Below are positions 26,836 through 35,669 of a stretch of DNA of 64,000 bases, one piece after another. This DNA is from Actinomycetota bacterium (GTDB lineage: Bacteria > Actinomycetota > Actinomycetes > S36-B12 > UBA10799). Made by a program: the position numbers and the translations under genes. Positions within the stretch are counted from its first letter, which is position 1. The number at the start of each line of letters is the position of its first letter. The DNA lies in contig JACJWR010000004.1 in NCBI GenBank assembly GCA_020637055.1, forward strand, positions 62,001 through 126,000, read 5' to 3'. The notes under the pieces were generated by a model. That model was given only the letters and a program-made list of their open reading frames with translations. It was not told the origin of the DNA and did not search any database.

Positions 26836-29761
26836 GTGACGTTCGCCACCCCATCGGCATCACCACCCGACTCCGACGACGAACCCAGAGGCCGCGGCCG
26901 GGTACTGATCCCGACCCTGCTGGTGCTCGGCATCCTTGCGGTGCTCTTCGTCATCTTCACAGGCTTTTACACCGATTGGCTGTGGTTCCAGTCGGTCGAG
27001 AAGACCTCGGTGTTCACCACCCAACTCGCAGTTCGCGCCGTGATGTTCGCGGTATTCGGACTCGTGATGGGGGGCGCCTTGGTGGTGGCCATGTGGTTGG
27101 CCTACAAATTCCGCCCCTTTTTCGCCACCGGCAGCCAGGAACAAGCGAGCCTCGAGCGATACCGGGCTTCGCTGGAGCCGGTCCGCAAGCCCGCCATGCT
27201 GGTGATCGCCGTGGTGATCGGCCTGCTGGCCGGCATCAGCGCGGCAGGCCAATGGCCGTTGTTCATGCTCTGGCGCAACGGTGGGGAGTTCGGTCAGGCC
27301 GATGCGCAGTTCGGCATGGATGTGGGTTTCTGGGTCTTCGACTACCCCTTCTATCGCTTTGTGCTCGGATTCGCCTTCACCGTTCTGTTCTTCACGTTGC
27401 TGGCGAGTGTGGTGGTCAACTACCTGTACGGCGGCATCCAACTGCAGTCCGAGGGCGACCGCGTCAGTCGAGCTGCTCGCGTGCAACTGTCGATCATCGC
27501 CGCCACGATGCTCCTCGCGAAGGCGGTCGCCTACGCCTTGGACCGCTACGGCCTGGCGGTGCAGGACGACGACTTCGTACTCGGTTTCACCGGTCTCAAG
27601 TTCCGAGACGTCAACGCGATGCTTCCCGCCAAGACGATCCTGATCTTCATCGCTTTGATCGTCGCGCTGTTGTTCATCGTCAACATCTTCCGCAGCATCT
27701 GGCCGATCGCCATCGCCGGACTGGGTCTGATGGTCGTTTCGGCGCTGGTGATCGGCGGGATCTATCCGGCCGTGGTGCAACAGTTCCAGGTGCGACCCAG
27801 CGAGTTGGTGCGGGAGGAGGAATACCTCTCGCGGAACATCGAAGCCACGCGTGCCGCATGGGATCTGGCGGATGTCGAGACCCGCGATTATGCGGCCACC
27901 GGTGAACCGAGCGCGGAGGCGATCGCGGCCGATTCCGGCACCCTCGACAACATCCGCCTGCTCGACCCCGCCATCGTCTCGCCGACCTACCGGGCGCTTC
28001 AGCAAATCCGTGGGTTCTACTCGTTCCCGGACATCCTCGATGTCGATCGGTACGACCTGAGCGACGAGCAACGCGGCGCAGTGGTGTCGGTGCGCGAACT
28101 CGACCTCAACGGAGTGCCCGAGCGCAACTGGGCCAACGACCACGTGGTCTACACCCACGGCTACGGTTTCGTGGCCGCGTACGACAACACCGCAAATGCG
28201 AACGGAACTCCCAACTTCTTCGAGTTCGACATCCCGCCGGTGGGGGAGTTGGACGTGGAGCAGCCGCGGGTCTACTTCGGCGAGAATTCCCCGGACTACT
28301 CGATCGTGGGGGCGCCGGAAGGTGCGACACCGCGGGAGTTGGATTTCCCCGACGACACCGACCCGTCGGGTCAGCGCAACAACACCTACGACGGCACCGG
28401 CGGTGCGCCGGTCGGCTCGTTGCTGAACAAGATGGCGTTCGCCGTGAAGTTCGGTGAGCCCAACATCCTGCTGTCGGACCTCGTCAACCCCGAGTCGGTG
28501 ATCCTGTGGGACCGCAGCCCGCGCGATCGCCTCGCCAAGGTCGCGCCCTGGTTGACTCCGGACGGCGACCCGTACGCCGCGGTGGTCAACGGTCGGATCG
28601 TGTGGCTGCTGGACGCCTACACCAAGACCGATCAGTTCCCCTACTCCACCCGGGTGGACCTGAACGAGGCCACCTCCGACTCGGTGACCAGCACCGCGGC
28701 GAACGTCTTCGCCTTGCCGCAGGACCGGGTCAACTACATGCGCAACTCGGTCAAGGCGGTCATCGACGCCTACGACGGTACGGTGGATCTCTACGCCTGG
28801 GATGAGTCCGACCCGATCCTGCAGCGTGGATGAAGACGTTCCCGGGGTCGTCCAGCCGGCCTCCGAGATGGATGCCGATCTGGTGTCGCATGTGCGCTAC
28901 CGGAGGATCTGTTCAAGGTTCAGCGGCTGGTGTACAGCCGGTACCACGTCAGCGACCCGGCGGCGTTCTACAACGGTCAGGACTTCTGGATCATCCCGAA
29001 CGATCCACCAACCGGCAGACCAACCAGTTCCAGCCGCCCTACTACCTCACCCTGCAGATGCCGGGCAATCCGCTCCGGCCTTCTCGCTCACCACCGCGTA
29101 CTCCCCGCAGCGGCGGCAGACGCTGGCCGCCTTCATGGCGGTGGACTCCGCACCTGGGGAGGGGTATGGGCAGTTCCGAGTCCTGCAACTACCCAGGAAC
29201 ACCACGATCCCGGGGCCGGTACAGGTCCAGAACACCTTCGAATCCGATCCGGAAGTGGCGTCTCAACTCTCGCTGCTGCGACGAGGCGGATCCGATGTGA
29301 TCCTCGGCAACCTGCTCTCGCTGCCCGTCGGCGGCGGCATGCTGTACGTGGAGCCGGTGTATGTGCAGGCCGTGGAAGGTGGGTATCCGCTGTTGCGCAA
29401 GGTGCTGGTGTCCTTCGGCAACCGGGTCGGGTTCTCCGACACCCTGCAGGAGTCCCTGGCGATCGTGTTCGGGGCCGCACCTCCCACCCCGACGCCGACG
29501 GACCCGGAGGCCCCGACCGATCCGGAGGCGCCGACGGTTCCGCTCAGCGAACTCGACCAGGCGCTGGCGGATGCGCAGACCGCCTACGACGACGGTGTCC
29601 GCGCCTTGGCCAACAACGACTTCACCGCCTACGGTGAAGCCCAGCAGCGCCTGGCGGATGCGATCCGTCGGGCTCAGGAGTTGGCCTCGGGAACGACTGC
29701 GGCGCCCGACACCCAGACTGCCCCGTCCGAGCCCGCCACTCCTGAAGCGCCCGCCGCCTAG
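26836..29761 (+). pseudogene. UPF0182 family membrane protein, interrupted by five single-base deletions
   Basis: Codons 1-665 read an intact UPF0182 N-terminal part: about seven membrane segments (residues 25-330), then a large extracytoplasmic domain. After 28824 the frame breaks, but the expected family sequence continues across frames: WMKTFPG, VVQPASEMDADLVSHVRY, EDLFKVQRLVYSRYHVSD, NRQTNQFQPPYYL and then GQSAPAFSLTTAY to the end at 29761. Each switch is explained by one missing base, at about 28824, 28845, 28900, 29005 and 29066. Restored length is about 976 residues, normal for the family; the tail is Pro/Glu-rich with a coiled-coil-like segment. All five errors lie within 243 bases with no other damage, so sequencing error is as likely as real decay. 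TAAGGT stands 6 nt before the GTG start (leaderless). Confidence 0.85.
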
Positions 29762-29782
29762 CGGGCGGGTGCCTCGGTAACG

Positions 29783-30400
29783 GTGGGGGAATTGGCTGAC
29801 TGGGTCCGGAGTCTGCTCGGGAAAGTGCGGGACTGGCTGTCCGAACTGGTGCCATCGTGGTTCCCACCGGGCTTGCCGGGCTTCTGGACGGCGCTGCTCC
29901 TCGGGTCGGTGGTGGCCGTCGTGATCGCACTCGCGGTGGCTCCCAAGGTGCAGCTGGCTCGATGGCGGGTTGCGCTTTGGCTCGGCTCGTTGCTGCTCGT
30001 GCCAGCGGCCACCTGGACCATCCCACACCATGCCGGCGCACTCTCGACGTCGCTGCGCTGGTGCACGCAGGGTCAGATTCCACGGCCGTCGATGCTCACC
30101 CAGGGCGCGAGCCAAGAGGTCGTCTCCAACCTGCTCCTCACCGTGCCGGCCGGTGCGGCCGTGGTGCTCTGGCCGATTGGGGCACCTCGTCTGGCGGCCC
30201 TATGTGTGGCTCTGGCGGTGTCCCCGACCATCGAGGCGGTCCAGTTGGTGCCGGAACTCCAGCGGGGTTGCCAATTCGGCGACGTCGTGAACAACTCGAT
30301 CGGCGTGTTGATCGGTTTCGCACTCGCCGCCGGATTGGCGGCCATTCTGAGTTCCTGGCACGCGTCGGTCGACGAGTCTCGCGGACCCCCTGACAGGTAG
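29783..30400 (+). CDS. VanZ-like family membrane protein
   Basis: A 205-residue membrane protein with four to five hydrophobic segments and the VanZ-family pattern: VVSNLLLTVPAGAAVVL, then SPTIEAVQLV and QFGDVVNNSIGVLIGF (the conserved E..Q and D..N.. residues). VanZ gives low-level teicoplanin resistance in enterococci, but most VanZ-like proteins are uncharacterised. It begins at GTG 29783, 21 bases after UPF0182 ends, and may be co-transcribed. No ribosome binding site is obvious, so the start is uncertain by a few codons. Confidence 0.8.
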   Translation: MGELADWVRSLLGKVRDWLSELVPSWFPPGLPGFWTALLLGSVVAVVIALAVAPKVQLARWRVALWLGSLLLVPAATWTIPHHAGALSTSLRWCTQGQIPRPSMLTQGASQEVVSNLLLTVPAGAAVVLWPIGAPRLAALCVALAVSPTIEAVQLVPELQRGCQFGDVVNNSIGVLIGFALAAGLAAILSSWHASVDESRGPPDR

Positions 30401-30436
30401 GCCGCAGGGGTTCTTGTTATGGTTGGGTCACCTCAT

Positions 30437-30510
30437 CGCGGGGTGGAGCAGTTCGGTAGCTCGCTGGGCTCATAACCCAGAGGTCGCAGGTTCAAATCCT
30501 GCCCCCGCTA
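30437..30510 (+). tRNA. Initiator tRNA-fMet (anticodon CAT)
   Basis: A full cloverleaf of 74 nt without an encoded CCA. The acceptor 5' strand CGCGGGG pairs with CCCCGCT except for an unpaired first position (C1 versus T72), and the anticodon stem CTGGG/CCCAG has three consecutive G-C pairs; both are initiator hallmarks. The anticodon CAT is at 30471-30473 and the discriminator base is A30510. A -10-like TATGGT is at 30418-30423. The last five bases are also the start of a long inverted repeat. Confidence 0.96.
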
Positions 30511-30561
30511 CTCATTGAAGAAGGCGTCCCGCTCGCGGGGCGCCTTCTTCAATGAGTAGCG
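30506..30561 (+). terminator. 21-bp perfect inverted repeat immediately 3' of, and overlapping, tRNA-fMet
   Basis: The left arm 30506-30526 (CGCTA plus a 16-base stretch ending GAAGAAGGCG) is an exact reverse complement of 30541-30561. Inside lies a T-G wobble and a CCCG/CGGG stem with a CTCG tetraloop, so the transcript can fold into one continuous stem of about 26 bp. No T-tract follows (TAGCGAACC), so it may act as a hairpin-only terminator, a 3' processing signal, or both. The five bases CGCTA at the left end belong to the tRNA acceptor, so this hairpin and the mature tRNA fold are mutually exclusive. Confidence 0.75.
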
Positions 30562-31051
30562 AACCTCAGGACGCGCTAGGCGCGGCGAAGATGACTCCGC
30601 CCCCCGGCGACCAGTCGGGGGCCCCGCCTTCGGTGGCGGACTGACCCGTGGCCGAAACCGCTCCTCGTACCACGAGGGCCTGCGGGTGGCGACGGCGACC
30701 TGCAGGGCGACGTCCGGGTGCAGCCGGATGTCATCCCCGGCTGAGGGGTGCTGCCACTCCGCCACCACCTCACTGGCGCTGGTCATCTCACAGCCAAAGG
30801 ATTCTCCAGCCAGTCATAGGAGTAGAGGCCGCCTCGGCCCTGCCCCATCTGAACCAACCACGGCTATACGTCCTCGACCGGGGCGTCGATGCTGATGCCT
30901 CGGGTCGCGAGCGCCGCTGGCGGTGACGCCCCAGGTGAGCAAATGTCGGCGCAGGAAGTACCAGTAGATGCATGTTGATGCCAGGACTGCCACGGCCGGG
31001 CCCAGTGCGCGTACTCACGCCCTCACCATGCCAGCGTGGCACACTGACAGC
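30562..31051. other. 490-base region without a convincing gene
   Basis: Short open frames exist on both strands, including a 92-codon frame on the minus strand (30508-30786) that would read back through the tRNA hairpin, but none has a recognisable product or a good ribosome binding site together with plausible coding character. No tRNA, repeat or attachment-site duplication of the tRNA 3' end was seen by eye. It marks the transition from the conserved block to the accessory-looking block. Confidence 0.5.
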
Positions 31052-31348
31052 GTGGTAGACGAAGGGGACGTGCGCCGCATCTGCTTGGGTTTGCCCAACG
31101 TCACCGAGCGACAGAGTTGGGGCAGGCCGGCGTGGTTCGCCAAGACTCAGGTCGCCCGGATCTGGGACGACGGTGTCCTTACCGTCAAGACTGATGAGCG
31201 TGACGCCCTCGCCGCCGAGGATCCCGACACCTACTTCTGGACTCCTCACCACGAGCGGCACCATCGCCTGGTGCTGGTGCAGATGGATCGCATCGACGAA
31301 CCCACCCTCCAACAACTGCTGCACGAGGCCCACCGTCTGGCTTCGTGA
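31052..31348 (+). CDS. MmcQ/YjbR family protein
   Basis: About 98 residues of the YjbR fold (double-wing DNA-binding-like). The N-terminal half has VRRICLGLPNVTERQSWGRPAWFA, typical for the family, in which E and the W-G-x-P/x-F residues are conserved; the C-terminal half includes YFWTPHHERHHRLVLV and ends HEAHRLAS. Members are annotated as DNA-binding but their function is poorly known. GTG 31052 is chosen because CACACT stands 6 nt upstream (leaderless-like); ATG 31028 would add eight residues and has no ribosome binding site either. No operon partner. Confidence 0.8.
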   Translation: MVDEGDVRRICLGLPNVTERQSWGRPAWFAKTQVARIWDDGVLTVKTDERDALAAEDPDTYFWTPHHERHHRLVLVQMDRIDEPTLQQLLHEAHRLAS

Positions 31349-31432
31349 GTCAGCCCGTTGAAGGGGGTTCCGACAGGTGGCCCCGAGTGGGGACTCTCTG
31401 TGCTGCCAGCCCACGATCGACTGAGTAGGTTT

Positions 31433-31488
31433 GCCGCACGGCCGCACGGCCGCACGGCCGCACGGCCGCACGGCCGCCCGGCTGCAGG
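31433..31488. repeat. Octanucleotide tandem repeat (GCCGCACG)6 plus one degenerate copy
   Basis: Six perfect head-to-tail copies of GCCGCACG run from 31433 to 31480, followed by GCCGCCCG. The unit length of 8 is not a multiple of three and the tract lies between two genes (YjbR-like end at 31348, AraC end at 31619), so it is not coding. Such tracts change copy number by replication slippage. The flanks (31349-31432 and 31489-31618) show no gene. Confidence 0.9.
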
Positions 31489-31618
31489 AAGTCCAGCGGG
31501 ACGGTTTCGACCGACGGCGCGCCGCCGGCGCAGCCAATCTTGGGCGGATGAATGCGATTTCGGCATCGGGGGAGGTGCACCTGCGAATCAACGCCCAACC
31601 CGTGCGTCGCACCCGAGA

Positions 31619-32533
31619 TCAGGTGACGGCGGCGGCGAGCCTGTCTCTCGATGGCGGGTTGCCGAACGCGCGGTGGTACTCGCGGCTGAATTGTGTCGGG
31701 CTCGTGTAGCCGACGGCGTGGGCAGCGCCTGTGATGGACAACGTGTTGGACCAGATGAGCCGGCGGGCCTCGAGCAGCCGGAGCTGCTTTTGGTACTGGA
31801 TCGGAGTGGTCCCCGTGACCGCTTTGAAGTGATGGTGGAGTGCCGAGGTGCTGAGCCCCACGTGGCTCGCGATGCTCTTGACGCTCAGTTGCGCCGCGAG
31901 GTCTTGCCGGATGAGTCTGATCGCCCTGAACACAGGTTCTGCCGGCCCGTCTCCACGAGTCAGGCGGCGGAGGGTTTGACCCTGTGGCGAGGCCAGAAGG
32001 CGGTAGTGGATCTCTCGAACAGCCAGCGGAGCGAGCACCTCGGCATCCGCTGGGGTCCGGAGTGCGCGCAGATAGCGAGTGAACGCATCGACGAGTTCGT
32101 CATCGGCATCGCCGACCCGCAGGGCGTGGTGGTCGTGGTCCTCAGGGGTCGCGGTTGCGGGTGCGTGCTGGCGGAGGTCGGCGAGCACTCCGTGGTCGAT
32201 GGCAGCGATGAGCGCGAGATACGGTTCGCCGGCTGATGCTCGGGTGATCCGGGAGACGACCGGCATGTCGTGGGTGACGATCAGGAACTGACCGGCCTCG
32301 ATGGTATGACTGCTGTCAGCTGTGCCCGTCTCCTTGGCTCCTTGCAGAACGAGGCACACAACGGGGTCGTAGACCTGCGCCAAATGATCGGAGGGCTGCC
32401 GATGCGCCAGGATGAGCAACCCGTCGTGGGGGCGCATCATCTGGGACTCGGTGGACGGTGGGCCAAGGTTGGTCAGGGCGAGGTCCGACAGGGCCGTCAG
32501 GCGTGCCGAGACATCAGGTGCCGGGTACTCCAT
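31619..32533 (-). CDS. AraC family transcriptional regulator
   Basis: A 304-residue regulator. The N-terminal ~180 residues match the AraC_N ligand-binding (cupin-like) type, including PVVCLVLQGAKE. The C-terminal ~100 residues hold two helix-turn-helix units, LSVKSIASHVGLSTSALHHHF and ITGAAHAVGYTSPTQFSREYHRAFG. ATG 32533 has GAGGA 6 nt upstream. It is divergent from the zinc alcohol dehydrogenase gene, a very common pairing in which the regulator controls the oxidoreductase; the inducer is unknown. Confidence 0.9.
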   Translation of the reverse strand: MEYPAPDVSARLTALSDLALTNLGPPSTESQMMRPHDGLLILAHRQPSDHLAQVYDPVVCLVLQGAKETGTADSSHTIEAGQFLIVTHDMPVVSRITRASAGEPYLALIAAIDHGVLADLRQHAPATATPEDHDHHALRVGDADDELVDAFTRYLRALRTPADAEVLAPLAVREIHYRLLASPQGQTLRRLTRGDGPAEPVFRAIRLIRQDLAAQLSVKSIASHVGLSTSALHHHFKAVTGTTPIQYQKQLRLLEARRLIWSNTLSITGAAHAVGYTSPTQFSREYHRAFGNPPSRDRLAAAVT

Positions 32534-32721
32534 GGTGGGTCCTCGCTAGCAGGATCGAGCAGGTTCATCTTGTGGCCTCAGAGTTGCCAGCGCAACTAGC
32601 CGAACTGCGTCCGCCGCGCTGCAGAGTATTAGGCAATGTTGCGGGATGTTTGGGCATGCTGCTGCGGGCGGACATGCGTCACTGTTGGAGGACCCCCATT
32701 GGATCAGCCCCAGGAGTGCGC

Positions 32722-33732
32722 ATGTCGACCACCGTGAACGCCTATCGAGCGATGGAGCCGGGCGACTCCCTCGAGCCTTACCAGTTCGAGTTGCCCGAGC
32801 TCGGGTACGGAGAGGTGGACATCGACGTGGACTCCTGCGGGATCTGCTACAGCGACGTCAGCATGATTGACAACGACTGGGGTTTCACTCCGTACCCGAT
32901 CACCCCCGGCCATGAAATCGTCGGCAGGATCCGGGCCACTGGACCCGGCGTCACGAACGTCGCTGTCGGCGACGCCGTGGGGCTCGGCTGGAACTCGGCC
33001 TACTGCGGGGTCTGTCGCCAGTGTGTGGCCGGTGAGCAGAACCTCTGCCCGGATGCCCAGAGCACCTTCATCGGACGTCCAGGTGGGTACGCGGACATCG
33101 TCCGTGCCAATGCTGCAGCAGTGCTTCCCATCCCCGACGGCGTTGATCGACGGACCGCTGGCCCCCTCATGTGCGGCGGGGTTACCGTGTTCGCTCCCTT
33201 CCTGACGTACTCGGTCTCGCCGACCGACCGTGTCGGGGTGATTGGGCTCGGTGGTTTGGGCCACATGGCCGTGAAGTTGGCCAAGGCCTGGGGATGCGAG
33301 GTCACTGCCTTCACCTCGAGCGAATCGAAGGCGGACTTGGCGAGGGAGATGGGTGCCCATCGCGTCCTCGACTCCAACGACGGTGAGGCGATCGCCTCCG
33401 CCGCAGACTCGTTCGATCTTCTTCTGTCGACCGTGAACGTCCCACTCGACTGGAACGCTTACCTCGGCACGGTCAAGCGTCGGGGGCGTTTACACGTGCT
33501 CGGGGCAGTCCCCCAACCGCTCGACATCGTGAACACCCAACTGATGATGGCGAACCGTTCTGTGTCGAGCTCACCTTCAGGGAGCCCGACCACCGCACTC
33601 ACCATGCTCGACTTCGCCGCACGTCATGACATCGCTCCTGTCTGTGAGACGTTCGGCTTCGATCAGATCAACGATGCGATCGACCATCTCCGTTCTGGGA
33701 AGGCACGATTCCGCGTTGTGCTCGAACACTGA
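32722..33732 (+). CDS. Zinc-dependent alcohol dehydrogenase (YahK/cinnamyl-alcohol type)
   Basis: A 336-residue medium-chain dehydrogenase. Catalytic zinc ligands are in DSCGICYSDV and PGHEIVG; the structural zinc site is CGVCRQCVAGEQNLC; the Rossmann glycine motif is GLGGLGHMAVK. This pattern is typical of NADP-dependent aldehyde reductases such as YahK. Preferred substrate cannot be stated. The ATG at 32722 has AGGAG 6 nt upstream; in-frame sequence upstream of it is not homologous. Divergent AraC regulator likely controls it. About 190 bases lie between the two start codons. Confidence 0.92.
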   Translation: MSTTVNAYRAMEPGDSLEPYQFELPELGYGEVDIDVDSCGICYSDVSMIDNDWGFTPYPITPGHEIVGRIRATGPGVTNVAVGDAVGLGWNSAYCGVCRQCVAGEQNLCPDAQSTFIGRPGGYADIVRANAAAVLPIPDGVDRRTAGPLMCGGVTVFAPFLTYSVSPTDRVGVIGLGGLGHMAVKLAKAWGCEVTAFTSSESKADLAREMGAHRVLDSNDGEAIASAADSFDLLLSTVNVPLDWNAYLGTVKRRGRLHVLGAVPQPLDIVNTQLMMANRSVSSSPSGSPTTALTMLDFAARHDIAPVCETFGFDQINDAIDHLRSGKARFRVVLEH

Positions 33733-33933
33733 GACGCGACAACGAGCGAGTGGAGCGCAGCCGCGACGCCCAAAGTCTCGGACCGTCGCGTGTCGCAGTG
33801 GGTGGACGGGTGCTAATGCGCTGCGCGGGCTGCTCAGCAGTTCGTCGGAGCGAGGCCTCGTCAGCGGCACGTGAGGTCTCCCTCCTTGACCGCTGCTAGC
33901 CACGTGAGTCGGCGGAGGGTCTCGGGTCTGCCG

Positions 33934-34575
33934 TCAGGTGGTTCCCCAAACCAGCTCGGTGGTGCGGCGGTAGCGCGGCCCGTAGCGGCGCCGGAGGAAC
34001 CAGAACACGGGTCCGGGGATGGTCGCACGCACGGCGGCTTGTCGCCGTTGGTCCAGATCGTCCATGATCCACATCCCGTACAGTCCCGTGTTGCCCAACG
34101 ACATGCCCTTGCGGAAGTGGTTCTTCTCCAGGTAGGTCCAGTCCGCCTCATCCAATGTGGCGAGCACCAGCGGCATGGCCTCGCGTTCCTCGTGCTCGAG
34201 GTGCGGTAGCGTCGCCTGCTTCATCTGCTCGACGGCTGCCGCCATGTCCAATCGGTTCCGTTCGGACCCATCCCGCGCGTAGACGGCAGTGGCCGCGCGC
34301 AGGCCGTCGGAAGCCGCGGCCAGGGCTTCGTGCTCGGACTCCATCTCGGCCACCATCGGTTGCAGGTCGGGACGTTTGGCCAGTACTCGTGGCCACACTC
34401 CCTCGTCCTCACCCGCGTGGTGGTGGTGCAGCACATCGAGCATCCAGTCGACGTGGCCGCACAGCGCGGTTCGGCGATCCTCGGGAAGTGGTTGTCGGAG
34501 TGCGACCTCGAGTCGGTCCAGGTCTCGACGCAGCGCGTCGTGGATGATCGTGTTCATCTCCTCGTGCGGGTTCAT
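33934..34575 (-). CDS. Hemerythrin domain-containing protein
   Basis: A 213-residue protein whose N-terminal ~150 residues form a hemerythrin-like four-helix bundle. Likely iron-ligand motifs are CGHVDWMLDVLHHHHAGEDEGVWP and, later, LPHLEHEEREAMP. The C-terminal ~60 residues are an extra basic/aromatic tail (FWFLRRRYGPRYRRT). Roles in the family include oxygen or nitric-oxide sensing and iron storage. ATG 34575 overlaps the stop of the upstream alpha/beta hydrolase (ATGA) and has GAGGGAG 4 nt upstream, so the two form one transcript controlled from the divergent TetR promoter region. Confidence 0.88.
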   Translation of the reverse strand: MNPHEEMNTIIHDALRRDLDRLEVALRQPLPEDRRTALCGHVDWMLDVLHHHHAGEDEGVWPRVLAKRPDLQPMVAEMESEHEALAAASDGLRAATAVYARDGSERNRLDMAAAVEQMKQATLPHLEHEEREAMPLVLATLDEADWTYLEKNHFRKGMSLGNTGLYGMWIMDDLDQRRQAAVRATIPGPVFWFLRRRYGPRYRRTTELVWGTT

Positions 34576-35582
34576 GTTTCTCCCTCGCTAGCTGGGTGCG
34601 ACGCGGATGCCGACGGATTCGGTCGGCTGGACCAGAAGTCCTCGATGAGTCGTGCGTGTTCCTCCGGATCGTCGAGCCATGGCAGGTGCCCCGAGTCGGG
34701 CATCACCGTAAGTGCTGCCGCCGGCATCTCATGCGCCCAACTCTCGACCAGGGCCACCGAGCCGAAGGGGTCTCGGTCGCCCACGATCCACAGGGTTGGA
34801 GCAGTGATTCCACCCAGCGCCGCCGAGTCGAATCCGACCCCGGGCCGGAAGCCGCGCCACGACGCACCCTTCTGGATGAGTCGCACCTCGTTGCGCATCG
34901 TCGCGGTGTCGTTCATCATCGACAGGCCCCAGTCGCGGTCCGGGCCGGACGGCCAGCCGCCGGTGACCAGACACTCGTGCCCCAACTGACGGAACGTGCG
35001 ACGCACATCCGCGTCCCGCGCCGGCAGTCGGGCGATGAGTCGGCCCAGAGGTCGAATCGCCAGCGGGCGCAGGTTGGGCGCGAGCACCATCCCTTCAACG
35101 AGCGGAACCCCCTCCAGCACGATGCTATGTACGAGGTCGGGGCGCTGCCGGGCGAGCCACAGCACGCATGCCCCGCCGAACGAACTGCCCACGGCGTCCA
35201 CCGGCCCGGTGTCAGCGTCTTCGAGCACGGCCACGAGAGTGGTCACCAGGGCATCCCACATCTGGCGGGTTGAGATGGTGGAGTAGTCGAGGGGATCGGA
35301 AAGGCCGCAGCCGGGCCGGTCGACCGCGAGTGCGCGCACGCCGTCCAGGTGGCCGACGAGCGGACCCCAGGTGGCTCCCGCGTTGGGGCCGCCGTGCACA
35401 AACAGCACCGGCCGGCCGGCGCCCACGTCTAGGGTCCTCACCCGGATTCCCAGCGCGCCGACGTCGGTCCATCGTTCGACCGGAGCGCCAGCTCCATGGT
35501 GCTGCCACATCGCCTGCTCGGCCGCGCGGTAGTGGTCGCGACGGGCGGCTGCTGTGGTCTCGTTGGCAACGGAGTTCCACAT
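34572..35582 (-). CDS. Alpha/beta hydrolase
   Basis: A 336-residue alpha/beta hydrolase. HGGPNAGATW is the oxyanion-hole loop, AVGSSFGGACVLW the nucleophile elbow, GDRDPFG carries the acid and PDSGHLPWLDDPEEH the catalytic histidine. There is no signal peptide. ATG 35582 is preferred: AAAGGA lies 6 nt upstream, while the in-frame start at 35642 would include the promoter. It lies upstream of, and is translationally coupled to, the hemerythrin gene, and faces a TetR regulator across a 87-base promoter region. Confidence 0.87.
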   Translation of the reverse strand: MWNSVANETTAAARRDHYRAAEQAMWQHHGAGAPVERWTDVGALGIRVRTLDVGAGRPVLFVHGGPNAGATWGPLVGHLDGVRALAVDRPGCGLSDPLDYSTISTRQMWDALVTTLVAVLEDADTGPVDAVGSSFGGACVLWLARQRPDLVHSIVLEGVPLVEGMVLAPNLRPLAIRPLGRLIARLPARDADVRRTFRQLGHECLVTGGWPSGPDRDWGLSMMNDTATMRNEVRLIQKGASWRGFRPGVGFDSAALGGITAPTLWIVGDRDPFGSVALVESWAHEMPAAALTVMPDSGHLPWLDDPEEHARLIEDFWSSRPNPSASASHPASEGET

Positions 35583-35618
35583 GGCGGGTCCTTTTCGTCC
35601 CGGGGGTGGTGGCTCTGC

Positions 35619-35660
35619 TAACGTTAATTCAGTTGCATGCATGAGTCAAGCAAATATGAA
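35619..35660. promoter_or_regulatory. Divergent promoter region with two palindromes (hydrolase/TetR)
   Basis: Reading the minus strand, TTGACT (35649-35644) is followed by exactly 17 nt and then TAACGT (35626-35621), a near-consensus housekeeping promoter for the hydrolase-hemerythrin pair. Its -10 lies in the palindrome TAACGTTA (35619-35626) and its spacer contains the palindrome TGCATGCA (35634-35641). On the plus strand TTGCAT with TATGAA 16 nt downstream could drive the TetR gene. The palindromes are candidate operators for the neighbouring TetR protein. Confidence 0.55.
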
Positions 35661-35669
35661 AGGATCCTC

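Noticed and set aside
30508..30786. 92-codon minus-strand frame next to the tRNA
   Set aside because: It reads back through the tRNA hairpin into the tRNA, has no recognisable product and no ribosome binding site.
31358..32236. Long plus-strand frame across the octamer repeat
   Set aside because: It is antisense to the well-supported AraC gene and its repeat-encoded segment is only RTAARPHG-type low complexity.
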